Source: Mycolicibacterium wolinskyi
GTDB taxonomy: Bacteria > Actinomycetota > Actinomycetes > Mycobacteriales > Mycobacteriaceae
Assembly: GCF_002101965.1 (NCBI RefSeq)
Contig: NZ_LQQA01000033.1
Location: forward strand, 558,001-622,000
Length of the DNA: 64,000 nt
Direction: 5' to 3'
The stretch's first letter is position 1. Every line of letters begins with the position of its first letter. This document shows positions 63,625 through 64,000 of this stretch, in pieces. Below the pieces are notes generated by a model. That model saw only the letters and a program-made list of their open reading frames with translations. It was not told the DNA's origin and ran no database searches. A program made the position numbers and the translations under genes.

Positions 63625-64000
63625 ATGACGCACTTTCTGGTTCTGTTGCTGGCTCTGCTGATCGGTGTGGTGGCAGGGCTACGCGCATTCTCCGCCCCGG
63701 CGGCGGTGGCATGGGCGGCGGCACTGAGCTGGATCAACCTCGACGGCACGTGGGTCGAGTGGTTGGCACATCCCGTGACGGTCACGATTCTGACGATTCT
63801 TGCTGTGGGAGAACTGGTTACCGACCAGCTGCCGAGCACGCCCAGTCGCAAGACCCCGATCCAGTTCGGGGCCCGCCTGATCACCGGTGGCTTCGCGGGT
63901 GCGGTCATCGGCACGGCGTGGGGTTACACCATCGGCGGTCTGGGCGCGGGAATCGTGGGCGCGGTACTGGGAACGCTCGGCGGGTATGAGGCGCGTAAAC
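63625..64000 (+). CDS. DUF4126 membrane protein (Rv2120c-like), runs off the right edge
   Basis: Open frame from ATG 63625, behind GGAGG, continuing past the window end (125 codons seen; the full protein has about 160 in M. tuberculosis). Sequence VVAGLRAFSAPAAVAWAAALSWINL and ELVTDQLPSTPSRKTPIQFGARLITGGFAGAV is the DUF4126 pattern of several membrane segments with a conserved short loop. Function unknown. It follows hisG in the same direction. Confidence 0.85.
   Translation, partial: MTHFLVLLLALLIGVVAGLRAFSAPAAVAWAAALSWINLDGTWVEWLAHPVTVTILTILAVGELVTDQLPSTPSRKTPIQFGARLITGGFAGAVIGTAWGYTIGGLGAGIVGAVLGTLGGYEARK

Overview
The window is a piece of a high-GC actinobacterial chromosome, almost certainly a fast-growing Mycobacteriaceae species (Mycolicibacterium type). 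Three things point there. There is a complete mce lipid-importer operon followed by four Mce-associated genes. There is a mycothiol gene (mshC). The block from the M20 peptidase to hisG follows the order I recall around Rv2141c-Rv2120c in M. tuberculosis, with near-identical protein lengths for several genes (LppL 358, UppP 276, DUF3090 195, PAC2 292, HisE 93, HisG 284). All product names rest on motif reading and recalled homologues; no database search was run.

Layout. (1) 1-166: C-terminal end of an IS630-type transposase running in from the left. (2) 396-13537: one + strand operon yrbEA-yrbEB-mceA-F-mas(4), mce1-type by sequence, most genes overlapping at ATGA/GTGA. (3) 13872-14381: a gene encoding three tandem Phd/YefM antitoxin-like repeats with no toxin beside it. 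(4) 14610-33834: an accessory oxidation and acyl-CoA gene set: two TetR regulators, two di-iron ferritin-fold proteins, an SDR, three Baeyer-Villiger-type flavin monooxygenases, a LipR-like esterase, a CYP136-like P450 overlapping a transglutaminase-like gene, an acyl-CoA ligase, two acyl-CoA dehydrogenases, a BtrH-like acyltransferase, an SCP2 protein and an AdhD-like zinc alcohol dehydrogenase. It looks like an enlarged relative of the mymA locus and has patches of much lower GC than the core. (5) about 34.1-41.6 kb: an actinomycete integrative and conjugative element (AICE) with HD, Nudix, XRE/DUF5919, a small conserved protein, a TraSA/FtsK-type translocase, a RepSA-type initiator, a 65-residue protein and a large serine integrase whose 3' end runs into a tRNA-Leu(GAG) gene. 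(6) 41.6-64.0 kb: conserved core (dapE2-like, PEBP, pyrD, lppL, uppP, cysQ, mshC, metH, hisE, hisG) with a few variable genes (NmrA-like, HAD, sugar porter).

How the parts work together. The mce operon should encode an envelope lipid importer: YrbE permeases, six MCE subunits and Mas assembly factors, with the MceG ATPase elsewhere. The accessory cluster could oxidise a hydrophobic ketone or alcohol: P450 hydroxylation, dehydrogenation, Baeyer-Villiger insertion of oxygen, ester cleavage, CoA activation and acyl-CoA dehydrogenation. That substrate flow is inference.

The points most worth a second look are the triple-Phd protein, the BtrH/SCP2/transglutaminase/P450 combination, the paired di-iron proteins, the TGTC repeat cluster in the AICE, and a hairpin that would bury the metH ribosome binding site.
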